From Rhodanobacter sp. Soil772 (GTDB lineage: Bacteria > Pseudomonadota > Gammaproteobacteria > Xanthomonadales > Rhodanobacteraceae): a stretch of 64,000 bases of DNA. How positions within the stretch are numbered: the stretch's first letter is position 1; each line of letters starts with the position of its first letter. The notes under the pieces were generated by a model, which had not been told where the DNA came from, ran no database searches, and worked only from the letters and a program-made list of their open reading frames with translations. Location: assembly GCF_001428385.1 (NCBI RefSeq), contig NZ_LMSK01000001.1, positions 1,355-65,354 on the forward strand, read 5' to 3'. The position numbers were made by a program, and so were the translations under genes. Below, in pieces: positions 1-8,575 of this stretch.

Positions 1-105
1 ACCTACGTGCTGAACAGCTGGGACAACCCGGGCGGGCAGATCAGCAAGGAAGAAGTGGCCAAGGCTCGTGCCGCGGCCGCGCCGGCACCGGCGGCGGAAC
101 ACTGA
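1..105 (+). CDS. C-terminus of a c-type cytochrome-domain protein (partial)
   Basis: Only the last 34 codons are present, entering from the left edge and ending with TGA at 103-105. The visible residues (a [11 protein letters not shown] stretch, then KEEVAKAR and an Ala/Pro-rich tail) resemble the last helix and tail of small c-type cytochrome domains, including the cytochrome domain fused to some copper nitrite reductases (NirK). The denitrification-type genes that follow would suit NirK, but the catalytic part is outside the window, so nirK is only a guess. Confidence 0.45.
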   Translation, partial: TYVLNSWDNPGGQISKEEVAKARAAAAPAPAAEH

Positions 106-257
106 TGCGGAGCGGTACGAAAAAGCATGTCTGGAAGTAAAGACGTCCAGACGAAGCACTGCAAGGCGCAACGCCGACCCTCGTGGTCGGCGTTGTCGTT
201 TCGGCGGCATGCATGGCCGCGGCGCGTTGTCACAGTCGCACCTTGCATGGCGGGGAC

Positions 258-271
258 TTGACCGGGGTCAG
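258..271. promoter_or_regulatory. FNR-type box upstream of the outer-membrane channel gene
   Basis: TTGACCGGGGTCAG, one mismatch from the dyad TTGAC-N4-GTCAA. It ends 54 bp before the ATG at 326, a usual position for FNR/Anr activation. The same dyad recurs seven more times in the first 24 kb, and an FNR protein is encoded at 21897-22661. Confidence 0.55.
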
Positions 272-325
272 GTCGGGCACGTGCGCTCGCTTCGAGACTG
301 CCGCCGACCACAAGGGAGCAACACC

Positions 326-1585
326 ATGAACCATGCACGCAACTATCTTTCGGCAGCCTGCCTGTTCGCGATCCTGGCCACACCGGCCTGGGCGGGCGAC
401 GGAACCGCCAACATCAGCGAGCCGACGGCATCGGCCGGGCCATCGTGGCAGCTGGAATGGGATGCCCGCCTGCGCCATGAACAGGTCGACGACGATGCGT
501 TCGCGCGCAACGCTAATGCCGACACCTTGCGCCTGCGCCTCGGCCTGCATGCCGAGTTCGGGCATGGCTGGAGCGGCCTGGCCGAAGGCGCCGGCGTGGC
601 CGGCGCCGGCGATCGCTACAACAGCGGCGCCAATGGCCGCGTCCTGTATCCGGCGGTGACCGATCCGCGCGGCAGTGAGTTTAACCAGTACTGGCTGCGC
701 TGGCAGGGCGACCGCTTCGGCGCCACCGCGGGCCGCCAGCGGCTGCTGCTGGACAACCAGCGCTGGGTTGGCAACAGCGGCTGGCGCCAGCACGAGCAGA
801 CTTTCGATGCAGTCGAGTTGCGCTGGCAGCCGCTGACGGCGTTGACGGTGCGCTACGACTGGCTCGACCGGGTGCACCGGGTGGCCGGCCGCGACGCACT
901 GAACCCGCTCGCGCGCGAGCACAAGTTGAATACTCACCTGCTCAACCTGGCCTGGACCCGGGGTGCGCAGCAATGGGGCGGCTACGCCTACCTGCACGAG
1001 GATCGCGACGTGGCCAGCGCCTCCAGCGCCACCTACGGCCTGCGCTGGAACGGCAAGGCGCTGCACGACGGCCGTGGTCTCGGCTGGACGCTGGAGGGGG
1101 CGCGGCAAGTCGACTACGCCAACAACCCGCAGCGTTTCGCGCACAGTTACTGGCTGCTGGAACCGAGCTGGACGCAGGCCGGGATCACCGCGAAGCTGGG
1201 CTGGGAGCACCTGGGCGGCAACGGCCGGCATGCACTGCAGACACCGCTGGCCACGCTGCACGCGTTCAATGGCTGGAACGACCAGTTCAACGTGACCCCG
1301 GCCGGCGGGCTGGAAGATCGCTACGTCGGCGTCAACGGCAACTTCGGTCGCGGTGGCGTTGCCGGCAAGCTGGCCTGGGCAGTGGCGTACCACGACTACC
1401 GCGCCGATCGCGGCGGTCGCTACGGCAGCGAGTGGGATGCCTCGCTCGCGTTTCCGCTGGCGCAGGGCCTCAGTGGCCTGCTGAAGGTGGCGGACTATCG
1501 CGCCGACGGTTTCGGCCGCGACAGCGCGAAACTGTGGCTGCAACTGGAATGGCGTGGCCAGCAGGCCTTGGCCGGCGCACGTTGA
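326..1585 (+). CDS. Outer-membrane channel, alginate-export (AlgE/OprD-like) family
   Basis: A 419-residue exported protein. The ATG at 326 follows GGGAG and begins a clear signal peptide (hydrophobic core to about residue 24, ending AWAGDG). The mature part alternates aromatic and polar residues throughout, with repeated WLRW, LRWQP and GYAYLHEDRD-type strands, as expected for an outer-membrane beta barrel of the alginate_export family. Known members pass alginate or other small anionic solutes; the cargo here cannot be read from sequence. An in-frame extension upstream to 68 exists but lacks both a ribosome site and a signal peptide. Position between a cytochrome fragment and DUF2249, with an FNR-type box 54 bp upstream, suggests expression under low oxygen or denitrifying conditions. 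Confidence 0.75.
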   Translation: MNHARNYLSAACLFAILATPAWAGDGTANISEPTASAGPSWQLEWDARLRHEQVDDDAFARNANADTLRLRLGLHAEFGHGWSGLAEGAGVAGAGDRYNSGANGRVLYPAVTDPRGSEFNQYWLRWQGDRFGATAGRQRLLLDNQRWVGNSGWRQHEQTFDAVELRWQPLTALTVRYDWLDRVHRVAGRDALNPLAREHKLNTHLLNLAWTRGAQQWGGYAYLHEDRDVASASSATYGLRWNGKALHDGRGLGWTLEGARQVDYANNPQRFAHSYWLLEPSWTQAGITAKLGWEHLGGNGRHALQTPLATLHAFNGWNDQFNVTPAGGLEDRYVGVNGNFGRGGVAGKLAWAVAYHDYRADRGGRYGSEWDASLAFPLAQGLSGLLKVADYRADGFGRDSAKLWLQLEWRGQQALAGAR

Positions 1586-1659
1586 ACGAAGCGGAAATGC
1601 AGATGGGCGCGTTGATCCAGGTCAGCGCGCCCGCGCCGCGACTGCGTTGAGATGACGCC

Positions 1660-1941
1660 ATGAAAGCCCAGTCATCACCCCACCGCCGCGTCGACGACGC
1701 GGTACTTCCCGAACTTGACCTGCGCTGGCTGCCGTCGCCGGAGCCGATGCTGCGCGCACTGGCGGCAGCCGATGCGTTGCTGCCGGGGCAGGCAGTGCAG
1801 GTACTCACCCCGCTGCTGCCGACGCCGCTGCTCGACGCGCTGGCCTCGCACGGCATGCAGACGTCGGTGTTCGCCTTGCCGACCGGCGGTGCGCGCGTGC
1901 TGATTCGTTGTCCGGGCGGCGATGACGCAGCTTCGGCTTGA
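1660..1941 (+). CDS. DUF2249-domain protein
   Basis: A 93-residue soluble protein. From about residue 17 it has the DUF2249 pattern: an ELDLRWLPSPEPM opening, a helix, a VLTPLLPTPLLDAL segment and a final beta hairpin ending VLIRCP. DUF2249 domains are small TusA-like folds often found beside denitrification genes; the biochemical role is not established. The last 20 bp overlap the next gene, so the two are probably translationally coupled and the partner is likely that membrane protein. Confidence 0.65.
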   Translation: MKAQSSPHRRVDDAVLPELDLRWLPSPEPMLRALAAADALLPGQAVQVLTPLLPTPLLDALASHGMQTSVFALPTGGARVLIRCPGGDDAASA

Positions 1942-3190
1942 GCAGGCTCCGGCGCCGTCGTTGCCGCGGCGCTTCCTGCTCGGTGCGCCGTGGTGGGGAA
2001 TGCTCGCCGGTGTGCTGCTGATCGTCGACGGCGATGCCGCGCTGCACATGCGCTGGAACGCGGCCACGCTGGCGCTGGTGCACGTGTTCACGCTGGGCGT
2101 GCTGGGCAACGCGATGTTCGGCAGCGTGCTGCAGTTCCTGCCCGCCGCGGCCGGCGTGCGGGTGCGCGGCAGCGCCACGTTTGGACCGTGGCTGCATGCC
2201 CTGTTCAATCTCGGCGTGCTGTTGCTGGTAGCGGGACTGCACCGTGGTTGGCGTACGGCACTGATCGCCGCCGCCGTGCTGCTGCCGTTGGCGTTCGCCC
2301 TGCTGGCGGCGATGACCGTGCCCGGCCTGCTGGTGGCGGCGGGGCAGCGCCTGCTGCGCGCGGGCTTCGGCGCGGCGATCGGATTCGCCGTGCTCACCGC
2401 ATTGCTTGGCGGCATGCTTGCGTTGGGCTCCGCCGGGTACCTGGCTTTGCCGTTGGCGGTACTCACCGACGTGCATGCGAGCTGGGGCGTGCTGGGCTGG
2501 GTGGTGGTGCTGATGGCCAGCGTGGCGCGGGTGGTGATGCCGATGTTCCAGGGCACCGGCACGGTGCGCGAACCGGTGCAGGCGATGTGGTTGGGCAGCG
2601 TGCTGCTGATGCTGTTCGGCGCGGCGTGCTGGCGTCTGACCGATGGTGGCGGTGTCTGGCTGACCGGTACGGTAGCCGTGCACGCGCTGCTGTTCGCCGT
2701 TGCCGCGTTGTGGCTGCAATGGCGTGCGCCGCGATTGCGCCGCGGGCCGCTGCTGTGGAGCTGGCGCGCCGGCTTGATCGTGCTGGCGCTGGCGGCACTG
2801 GCACTGGCCGCGGGCGTGCGTGGCGGCATGCTCGCCGCGACGCTGGGGCTGGGCATCGCCTTGCCGCTGCTGGTCGCCGGCATGATGCTGGAGATCGTTC
2901 CCTTCATCGGCTGGATCGAACTGCACCGGCGCTGCGGTCGCGGCGTGCAACTGCCCGGCGTGCAGCGGTTGTTGCCCGCACACGACAAGACTCGCGCGCT
3001 GCTGGCGCAAGGGCCGCTGCTGTTGTTGCCGGCTGCCGTGATGTGGCCGTCGGCGTGGCTGGCCCGCGCGGCCGGGCTGGCGTTGCTGCTGGCCTGGGGT
3101 TGCATGGGCTGGACGCTGCGCGGCGTGCGCCGGCGCGCCGGTGATTTCCTGTCGACGATGGAATCCGCCGATGCCGCTGCCCGGGTCTGA
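1922..3190 (+). CDS. Polytopic membrane protein, NnrS-like, denitrification-associated
   Basis: A 422-residue protein with about twelve hydrophobic segments and almost no soluble domain. Several histidines sit in or at the ends of helices (LVHVFTLGVLGN, LTDVHASWGVLGW, IELHRRCGRG). This resembles the NnrS / heme-copper-oxidase-subunit-I-like proteins of denitrifiers, which bind heme and help cells tolerate NO, but I cannot assign it firmly to that family. The ATG at 1922 overlaps the DUF2249 gene, and its 3' end overlaps the next gene by 20 bp, making a three-gene coupled unit. Membership in this operon is the best hint of function. Confidence 0.55.
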   Translation: MTQLRLEQAPAPSLPRRFLLGAPWWGMLAGVLLIVDGDAALHMRWNAATLALVHVFTLGVLGNAMFGSVLQFLPAAAGVRVRGSATFGPWLHALFNLGVLLLVAGLHRGWRTALIAAAVLLPLAFALLAAMTVPGLLVAAGQRLLRAGFGAAIGFAVLTALLGGMLALGSAGYLALPLAVLTDVHASWGVLGWVVVLMASVARVVMPMFQGTGTVREPVQAMWLGSVLLMLFGAACWRLTDGGGVWLTGTVAVHALLFAVAALWLQWRAPRLRRGPLLWSWRAGLIVLALAALALAAGVRGGMLAATLGLGIALPLLVAGMMLEIVPFIGWIELHRRCGRGVQLPGVQRLLPAHDKTRALLAQGPLLLLPAAVMWPSAWLARAAGLALLLAWGCMGWTLRGVRRRAGDFLSTMESADAAARV

Positions 3191-4031
3191 CCGTTTCGCA
3201 CTCGGCCGGGTTCGAGCGGCGATCGACCGCGTCGACGACGGCCTGGTCGCGTTGTTCGCCGCGCGGCGTCGGTTGGCCGCTGCCGCCGGGATGCTCAAGC
3301 GGCGTGCCGGCGTGTCGCCGCGCGATTCGTTGCGCGAGCAGCAGGTGCGTGCGCGAACGCAGGCGCTGGCGCAGCGGCTGGCGCTGCCCGCGAGCACCGC
3401 CGAGCGCCTGCTCGATCTGGCGATCGCCGATGCCTGCCAGCGGCAAGGCATGGCGGTTGACCTGGGTCAAGGCGTGCCGTTGTGCGCGCCCGTCATGATG
3501 CCGCCCATCATGCCCAGCCAGACATTCCTTCCCTCTCTTGCGCCGCGCCTGCTGCGCCTGTTGCCGCCGCCGACGCGGGTGGCCCCGCTGCTGCATGCGC
3601 TGCCGGCGCGCTGGCAGCGCCGCCTGCTGGAAGCGGCGATGGCGCGCGTGCTGGCCACGCCGCTGCGCGATGGCTCGCTCGATTTCATGCGTGGTCGCCG
3701 GCTCGCCATTGAAGTGAGCGACCTGCGCCTGCGCTGGGTGCTCGAACTGCACGGCGACCGCCTCGGTGTGGTCGACGCCGAACCCGAGGCAAGCGTGCGC
3801 GGCAGCGCCACCGACCTGCTGTTGCTGGCCGGCCGGCTGGAAGATGCCGACACGCTGTTCTTCCAGCGGGCGCTGGAACTGACCGGCGACACCGAACTGG
3901 GCCTTACCGCGCGCAACCTGCTGGAACGGCTGCCGTGGGAGTCGGTGCCGCTGGGCCTGCGCATCGCGCTGAACCGCGGCGCGCGCTTTGCCCGTGCCGC
4001 CCGTGCCGCGCACTGCGGCGAAGCCGCCTGA
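3171..4031 (+). CDS. ubiT: Chorismate mutase (AroQ-type) fused to UbiT (SCP2-like)
   Basis: A 286-residue two-domain protein. Residues 1-93 match the all-helical AroQ chorismate mutase; counterparts of E. coli Arg11, Arg28, Lys39, Asp48, Arg51, Glu52 and Gln88 are visible (for example MLKRRAG and RDSLREQQV), so the domain may be active. Residues 114-286 match UbiT, the SCP2-family factor of oxygen-independent ubiquinone synthesis, including DADTLFFQRALELTGDTELGLTARNLLE. UbiT acts with UbiU and UbiV, encoded at 9198-11103. The ATG at 3171 overlaps the preceding gene by 20 bp. The linker contains a perfect FNR box (3457-3470) followed by in-frame ATGs at 3495, 3498 and 3510, so a shorter UbiT-only product is possible. 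Confidence 0.85.
   Translation: MPLPGSDRFALGRVRAAIDRVDDGLVALFAARRRLAAAAGMLKRRAGVSPRDSLREQQVRARTQALAQRLALPASTAERLLDLAIADACQRQGMAVDLGQGVPLCAPVMMPPIMPSQTFLPSLAPRLLRLLPPPTRVAPLLHALPARWQRRLLEAAMARVLATPLRDGSLDFMRGRRLAIEVSDLRLRWVLELHGDRLGVVDAEPEASVRGSATDLLLLAGRLEDADTLFFQRALELTGDTELGLTARNLLERLPWESVPLGLRIALNRGARFARAARAAHCGEAA
3457..3470. promoter_or_regulatory. FNR-type box inside the CM-UbiT linker
   Basis: TTGACCTGGGTCAA is a perfect TTGAC-N4-GTCAA dyad lying in codons for the inter-domain linker. Its centre (3463.5) predicts a class II start near 3505. A weak -10 (CATGAT, 3494-3499) is correctly spaced, and an in-frame ATG follows at 3510 exactly where UbiT homology begins. It could drive a near-leaderless ubiT-nadA-nadB transcript. 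Confidence 0.5.
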
Positions 4032-4065
4032 GCCAACCCGTTTTCCCACTGATAAAGCGATCACG

Positions 4066-5091
4066 ATGACCGCCTCCGCAACGCTGCCCGTGCCGGTCTG
4101 GCGCGACGAACTCGAACACGAGTACGCCGCGCTGGCCGAGCGCCTGGAACCGCTGGTGCCGTGCCTGGAGATCCCGCTGCACTTGCCGTGGATCGACGCC
4201 ATCAACAAGCTGAAGCGGCAGCGCGGCGCGGTGATCATGGCGCACAGCTACCAGTCGCCGGAGATCTTCCACGGCGTGGCCGACATCACCGGCGACTCGC
4301 TCGGCCTGGCGCAGGCCGCCGCCGATTGCGACGCCGACCTGATCGTGGTGTGTGGCGTGCACTTCATGGCCGAGAGCGCGAAGATCCTGGCGCCGGAAAA
4401 GACCGTGCTGATCCCCGACCTGGAAGCCGGCTGCTCGTTGGCTTCCTCGATCACCGCCGCCGACGTGCGTGCGCTGCGCGCGCAGCATCCCGGCGTGCCG
4501 GTGGTGAGCTACGCCAACACCTCGGCCGCGGTGAAGGCGGAGTCCGACGCGATCTGCACCTCGGCGAACGCGGTGCAGGTGGTCGAGTCGATGGGTGCGG
4601 CCAAGGTGATCTTCCTGCCCGACGAGTACCTGGGCCGCCACGTCGCCAGCCAGACGAAGGTCGAGCTGGTGCTGTGGCACGGCCGCTGCGAAGTGCATGA
4701 GAAATTCACCGCGCAGCAGGCACGGCATGCGCGCGAGCAGTTCGACGCGATGCTGGTGGCGCACCCGGAGTGCCCGCCCGAGGTGCTCGCCGAGGTGGAC
4801 TTCGTCGGCTCCACCACGGCGATGGGCAAGTGGCTGGAGCGCGAGAAGCCGGCGCGCGTCGCGCTGATCACCGAGTGCTCGATGGCCGACAACCTGCGCG
4901 CGCAGTTCCCGGCCACGCAGTTCATCAAGCCGTGCAATCTGTGTCCGCACATGCAGCGGATCACCTTGCAGAACATCTACGCGTCCCTGCGCGACATGAA
5001 GCACGCGGTGGAGGTGCCCGCGGATATCCGTGTGCGTGCGCGTGCCGCGCTGGAGCGCATGCTCGCGATCGGGCGGCGCGAGAGCGTGTGA
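4066..5091 (+). CDS. nadA: Quinolinate synthase NadA
   Basis: A 341-residue enzyme that condenses iminoaspartate with dihydroxyacetone phosphate to quinolinate for NAD synthesis, using a [4Fe-4S] cluster. The family landmarks are present: MAHSYQSPEIFHG near the start, VVCGVHFMAES, a VSYANTSAAVKAESDAICTSANA block and the C-terminal KPCNLCPHM. Cysteines in VVCGVH, AICTSA and NLCPHM are the likely cluster ligands. It lies 34 bp after the UbiT fusion, and nadB starts inside its stop codon (GTGA overlap at 5088-5091). The FNR box at 3457 could give it a second, low-oxygen promoter. Confidence 0.95.
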   Translation: MTASATLPVPVWRDELEHEYAALAERLEPLVPCLEIPLHLPWIDAINKLKRQRGAVIMAHSYQSPEIFHGVADITGDSLGLAQAAADCDADLIVVCGVHFMAESAKILAPEKTVLIPDLEAGCSLASSITAADVRALRAQHPGVPVVSYANTSAAVKAESDAICTSANAVQVVESMGAAKVIFLPDEYLGRHVASQTKVELVLWHGRCEVHEKFTAQQARHAREQFDAMLVAHPECPPEVLAEVDFVGSTTAMGKWLEREKPARVALITECSMADNLRAQFPATQFIKPCNLCPHMQRITLQNIYASLRDMKHAVEVPADIRVRARAALERMLAIGRRESV

Positions 5092-6536
5092 AGCAAGCGC
5101 GCCTGCCGATCGTGGTGGTGGGTGGCGGCGTGGCTGGCCTGGCCACGGCGCTGGCCGCCGCGCCTGCGCCAGTGCGCCTGCTGTGCCGCGCGCACGACGG
5201 CAGTGGCAGTGCCAGTGCCCTGGCCCAGGGCGGCATTGCTGCCGCGCTCGATCCGCACGACAGCCCCGCCACCCACGCCGCCGACACCTTGCTGGCCGGC
5301 GCCCATCACAACGACGCGGAGATGGTGGAGTGGCTGACACGCGAGGCGCCCGGCGCCATCGCCTGGCTGCAGGCGCAAGGTGTGCTGTTCGACCGCGATG
5401 CCGATGGCCGCCTGCAACTGGGGCGCGAGGGCGGCCACGCCGCCGCGCGGATCGTGCACGCCGGCGGCGACGCCAGCGGGGCCGCGCTGGTGCATGCCTT
5501 GCGCGCGAAGGCGCAGGCCGCGGCGCACGTGCAGTGGCGCGGCGGCGTGGACGTCGATGCCTTGCTGGTCCGCGACGGTGCCGTGGTCGGCGTGCGTACT
5601 CGCGATGAACGCGGGCGACAGGAGCACATCGAGGCGGCGGCCGTGGTACTCGCCACCGGCGGCATCGGTGCGCTGTTTGCACGCACCAGCAATCCGCCGG
5701 GTGCGGACGGTGCCGGGTTGGCGCTGGGGCTGGCAAGTGGCGCCTCGCCGCGCGACCTGGAATTCGTGCAGTTCCATCCCACCACACTGGACGTCGCCGG
5801 ACACTGCCTGCCGCTGATCACCGAGGCGCTGCGTGGCGCCGGTGCGCACTTGCTTGATGCCGATGGACAACCGCTGATGGCCGGCGTGCATCCGCTTGGC
5901 GACCTCGCACCGCGCGACGTGGTGGCGCGCCGTGTGGCGCAGGCGCAAGGCGAGGGCGGACAGGTCTGGCTCGATGCGACGGGCGTGGCCGGTGCCTGGG
6001 AACGGCGTTTTCCCACCGTGCTGGCGGCGTGCCGTGCCCACGGTTTCGATCCGCGGCGGGCACCCATACCGGTCACGCCGGCAGCGCATTTCCACATGGG
6101 CGGGTTGGCCACCGATGCGGACGGGCGCACCAGCGTGCCGGGCCTGCATGCGGTGGGCGAGGTGGCTTGCAACGGCGTGCACGGCGCGAACCGGCTGGCC
6201 AGCAACTCGCTGCTGGAAGGCGTGCTGTGCGGGCGTCGGCTTGGCCGTTTTCTGGCCGCTGCCGAACCACGCCCCGGCCGGCGCGGCGACTACCGCTGGG
6301 TCGAGCGTGGCGACAGCCTGTCGCCGTCACAGCTGATCGCGCTGGGCGACCTGCTGTGGCGCGCGGCCGGCCCTGTGCGCGAGGCGTCGTCGCTGCGCGA
6401 TGCATGGCGCAGCTGTGCGGCGGTGGCGGATGCCGGCTGGCAGGCGCGGCTGGCCAAGGCCCTGCTGCGCGCGGCGTTGCTGCGCAAGCGCAGCCTGGGC
6501 GCCCATTGCCGCCACGATCGCGGCTGCCCGGCCTGA
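5088..6536 (+). CDS. nadB: L-aspartate oxidase NadB (GTG start)
   Basis: A 482-residue flavoenzyme oxidising L-aspartate to iminoaspartate, the substrate of NadA; family members can use fumarate instead of oxygen, which fits anaerobic life. It begins with the dinucleotide-binding motif VVVGGGVAGLA and shows ALAQGGIAAAL, EFVQFHPTT, HFHMGGLATD and GEVACNGVHGANRLASNSLLEG, all typical of the succinate dehydrogenase/NadB family. The start is a GTG overlapping the nadA stop; the open frame continues upstream only as a shadow of nadA. The C-terminal end (RKRSLGAHCRHD) departs from the usual SRGLHYR-type sequence but sits in the same place. Confidence 0.93.
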   Translation: MKQARLPIVVVGGGVAGLATALAAAPAPVRLLCRAHDGSGSASALAQGGIAAALDPHDSPATHAADTLLAGAHHNDAEMVEWLTREAPGAIAWLQAQGVLFDRDADGRLQLGREGGHAAARIVHAGGDASGAALVHALRAKAQAAAHVQWRGGVDVDALLVRDGAVVGVRTRDERGRQEHIEAAAVVLATGGIGALFARTSNPPGADGAGLALGLASGASPRDLEFVQFHPTTLDVAGHCLPLITEALRGAGAHLLDADGQPLMAGVHPLGDLAPRDVVARRVAQAQGEGGQVWLDATGVAGAWERRFPTVLAACRAHGFDPRRAPIPVTPAAHFHMGGLATDADGRTSVPGLHAVGEVACNGVHGANRLASNSLLEGVLCGRRLGRFLAAAEPRPGRRGDYRWVERGDSLSPSQLIALGDLLWRAAGPVREASSLRDAWRSCAAVADAGWQARLAKALLRAALLRKRSLGAHCRHDRGCPA

Positions 6537-6605
6537 AATAGGCGACCCACAGTGCGGCGATATACCCTGGCGGAAGCGGCATGTGTGGCGGCTGTCGCGA
6601 GGGGT

Positions 6606-6619
6606 TTGACCCGGATCAA
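6606..6619. promoter_or_regulatory. FNR-type box upstream of fabA-fabB
   Basis: TTGACCCGGATCAA, a perfect TTGAC-N4-RTCAA dyad, ends 55 bp before the fabA ATG. A TATAGA element at 6647-6652 is a possible -10. It lies in the only gap between nadB and fabA, so it can only serve fabAB. Confidence 0.6.
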
Positions 6620-6674
6620 GACAATTGAGCCGGGAGCTGTGCAAACTATAGACTCCCGACCCTGTGAGTCTTTC

Positions 6675-7190
6675 ATGACACGTTCTTCTTCGTTTGACTA
6701 CGAACAACTGCGCGCCTGCGGCCGCGGCGAACTTTTCGGCGACGGCAATGCCCGGTTGCCGTCGCCGCCGATGCTGATGTTCGACCGCATCACCCACATC
6801 GCCGACGAGGGCGGTGCACATGGCAAGGGCGTGATCCGCGCCGAGCTGGATATCCATCCGAAGCTGTGGTTCTTCGACTGCCACTTCATCGGCGACCCGG
6901 TGATGCCCGGCTGCCTCGGTCTGGATGCGATGTGGCAGCTCAGCGGATTCTTCCTGCCGTGGCTGGGCGAACCCGGCCGTGGTCGCGCGCTCGGCGTGGG
7001 CCAGGTGAAATTCTCCGGCCAGGTGTTGCCGAGCGCGAAGCTGGTGCGCTACGAGATCGACATCCGCCGCGTCATGCGCGGCAAGCTGCGGATGGTGATC
7101 GCCGACGGCAAGACCTTCGTCGACGACCGCCTGATCTACGAGGCCTCCGACATGCGCGTGGGCCTGTTCCAGTCCACCGAGGGTTTTTGA
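6675..7190 (+). CDS. fabA: 3-hydroxydecanoyl-ACP dehydratase/isomerase FabA
   Basis: A 171-residue enzyme that dehydrates 3-hydroxydecanoyl-ACP and isomerises the product to cis-3-decenoyl-ACP, the branch point of oxygen-independent unsaturated fatty acid synthesis. The active-site segment [20 protein letters not shown] is essentially that of E. coli FabA, with catalytic His70 and Asp84. The ATG at 6675 starts the domain; an in-frame extension to 6552 has no support. fabB follows after one base. An FNR-type box lies 55 bp upstream. Confidence 0.96.
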   Translation: MTRSSSFDYEQLRACGRGELFGDGNARLPSPPMLMFDRITHIADEGGAHGKGVIRAELDIHPKLWFFDCHFIGDPVMPGCLGLDAMWQLSGFFLPWLGEPGRGRALGVGQVKFSGQVLPSAKLVRYEIDIRRVMRGKLRMVIADGKTFVDDRLIYEASDMRVGLFQSTEGF

Positions 7191-7191
7191 G

Positions 7192-8400
7192 ATGCGCCGG
7201 GTAGTGGTGACCGGCATGGGTATCGTGTCGTGCCTGGGCAATGACCTGGAGACCGTGACCGGCGCCTTGCGTGATGGCCGCAGCGGTATCCGGGCGATGC
7301 CTGAATATGCCGAGCTTGGCATGCGCAGCCATGTGGCCGGTGTGCCGAACATCGACCTGGAGGCGGTGATCGATCGCAAGCTGAAGCGCTTCATGGGCGA
7401 TGCGGCAGCCTATGCCTACGTGTCGATGCGTTCGGCGATGGCCGATGCCGGACTGGACGCGGAACAGGTTCGTCACCCGCGCATCGGCGCGATTGCCGGT
7501 TCCGGCGGTGGATCGCCGCGCTGGCAGATCGAGACCGGCGATCTGCTGCGCAACAAGGGCGTGCGCAAGATCGGCCCGTACATGGTGCCGCGCACGATGT
7601 GCTCGACCGTGTCGGCCACGCTGGCCACGACCTTCGGCATCCTGGGCCTGAGCTATTCGATCTCCGCCGCCTGCGCCACCTCGGCGCATTGCATCGGTGC
7701 CGCGGCCGACCTGATCCGGCACGGTGCGCAGGACGTGGTGTTCGCCGGTGGCGGCGAGGAAGAACACTGGGGCATGACCGCGCAGTTCGACGCGATGGGC
7801 GCGCTGTCCAGCCATCACAACGACACCCCGGTCACCGCCTCGCGCCCCTACGACAGCAGTCGCGACGGCTTCGTCATCGCCAGCGGCGGCGGCATGCTGG
7901 TGCTGGAGGAGTACGAGCACGCGAAGGCGCGCGGCGCGCGCATTCACGCCGAACTGGTCGGTTACGGCGTCACCTCCGACGGTGCCGAGATGGTGGCGCC
8001 GTCCGGCGAGGGCGCGGTGCGCTGCATGCAGATGGCGCTGGCCAACGTCAACGCGCCGATCGATTACCTGAACACCCATGGCACCGCCACGCCGCTGGGC
8101 GACATCGTCGAGCTCGATGCGGTGCGCGAAGTGTTCGGCGAGGCGGTGCCGCCGCTGTCCTCGACCAAGGCGTTGACCGGCCATTCGCTGGGTGCCGCCA
8201 GCGTGCACGAGGCGATCTACAGCCTGCTGATGCTCAAGGAAGGATTCGCCGCCGGCTCGGCCCACATCACCGAACTCGATCCGCGCGCCGAAGGTTTCCC
8301 GATCCTGCGCGAAAGCCGCCCGGCGAAGCTGCACACGGTGATGTCGAACAGCTTCGGCTTCGGCGGCACCAATGGCAGCCTGGTGTTCGCCAAGGTGTGA
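7192..8400 (+). CDS. fabB: 3-oxoacyl-ACP synthase I FabB
   Basis: A 402-residue ketosynthase that extends the cis-decenoyl-ACP made by FabA. The Cys-His-His triad is visible as Cys161 (SAACATSAH), His296 (NTHGTAT) and His331 (TGHSLGAA), with the usual NSFGFGGTN close to the C-terminus. Length and the [13 protein letters not shown] start are normal for FabB. It is separated from fabA by one base, the classical fabAB operon, and would share any FNR control of fabA. Confidence 0.96.
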   Translation: MRRVVVTGMGIVSCLGNDLETVTGALRDGRSGIRAMPEYAELGMRSHVAGVPNIDLEAVIDRKLKRFMGDAAAYAYVSMRSAMADAGLDAEQVRHPRIGAIAGSGGGSPRWQIETGDLLRNKGVRKIGPYMVPRTMCSTVSATLATTFGILGLSYSISAACATSAHCIGAAADLIRHGAQDVVFAGGGEEEHWGMTAQFDAMGALSSHHNDTPVTASRPYDSSRDGFVIASGGGMLVLEEYEHAKARGARIHAELVGYGVTSDGAEMVAPSGEGAVRCMQMALANVNAPIDYLNTHGTATPLGDIVELDAVREVFGEAVPPLSSTKALTGHSLGAASVHEAIYSLLMLKEGFAAGSAHITELDPRAEGFPILRESRPAKLHTVMSNSFGFGGTNGSLVFAKV

Positions 8401-8420
8401 GCCGGCGGCAGCCACTTGCG

Positions 8421-8455
8421 ACAAGCCGGTTGGCCTGCAGCGGCCGCCGGCTTGT
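8421..8455 (+). terminator. Hairpin after fabB, possible terminator
   Basis: ACAAGCCGG and CCGGCTTGT form a perfect 9-bp stem around a 17-nt loop, 20 bp after the fabB stop. No U-run follows, so termination would be inefficient or Rho-assisted. Confidence 0.35.
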
Positions 8456-8575
8456 GTCGTCGGTGCGGGCCGGGGTGTACCGAGGCGTGTCGGCGCGCTA
8501 GGATCGCGGCGGACGCGGGGCTGCCAGGGTGGGGAACGTCGGTGGTACGACATCGCGACAGCAGTGGAGGCTGTG

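Noticed and set aside
230-1543. Minus-strand 437-codon frame opposite the outer-membrane channel gene
   Set aside because: Gln/Val/Ala-rich shadow with no motif; the plus-strand gene has a signal peptide and barrel pattern.
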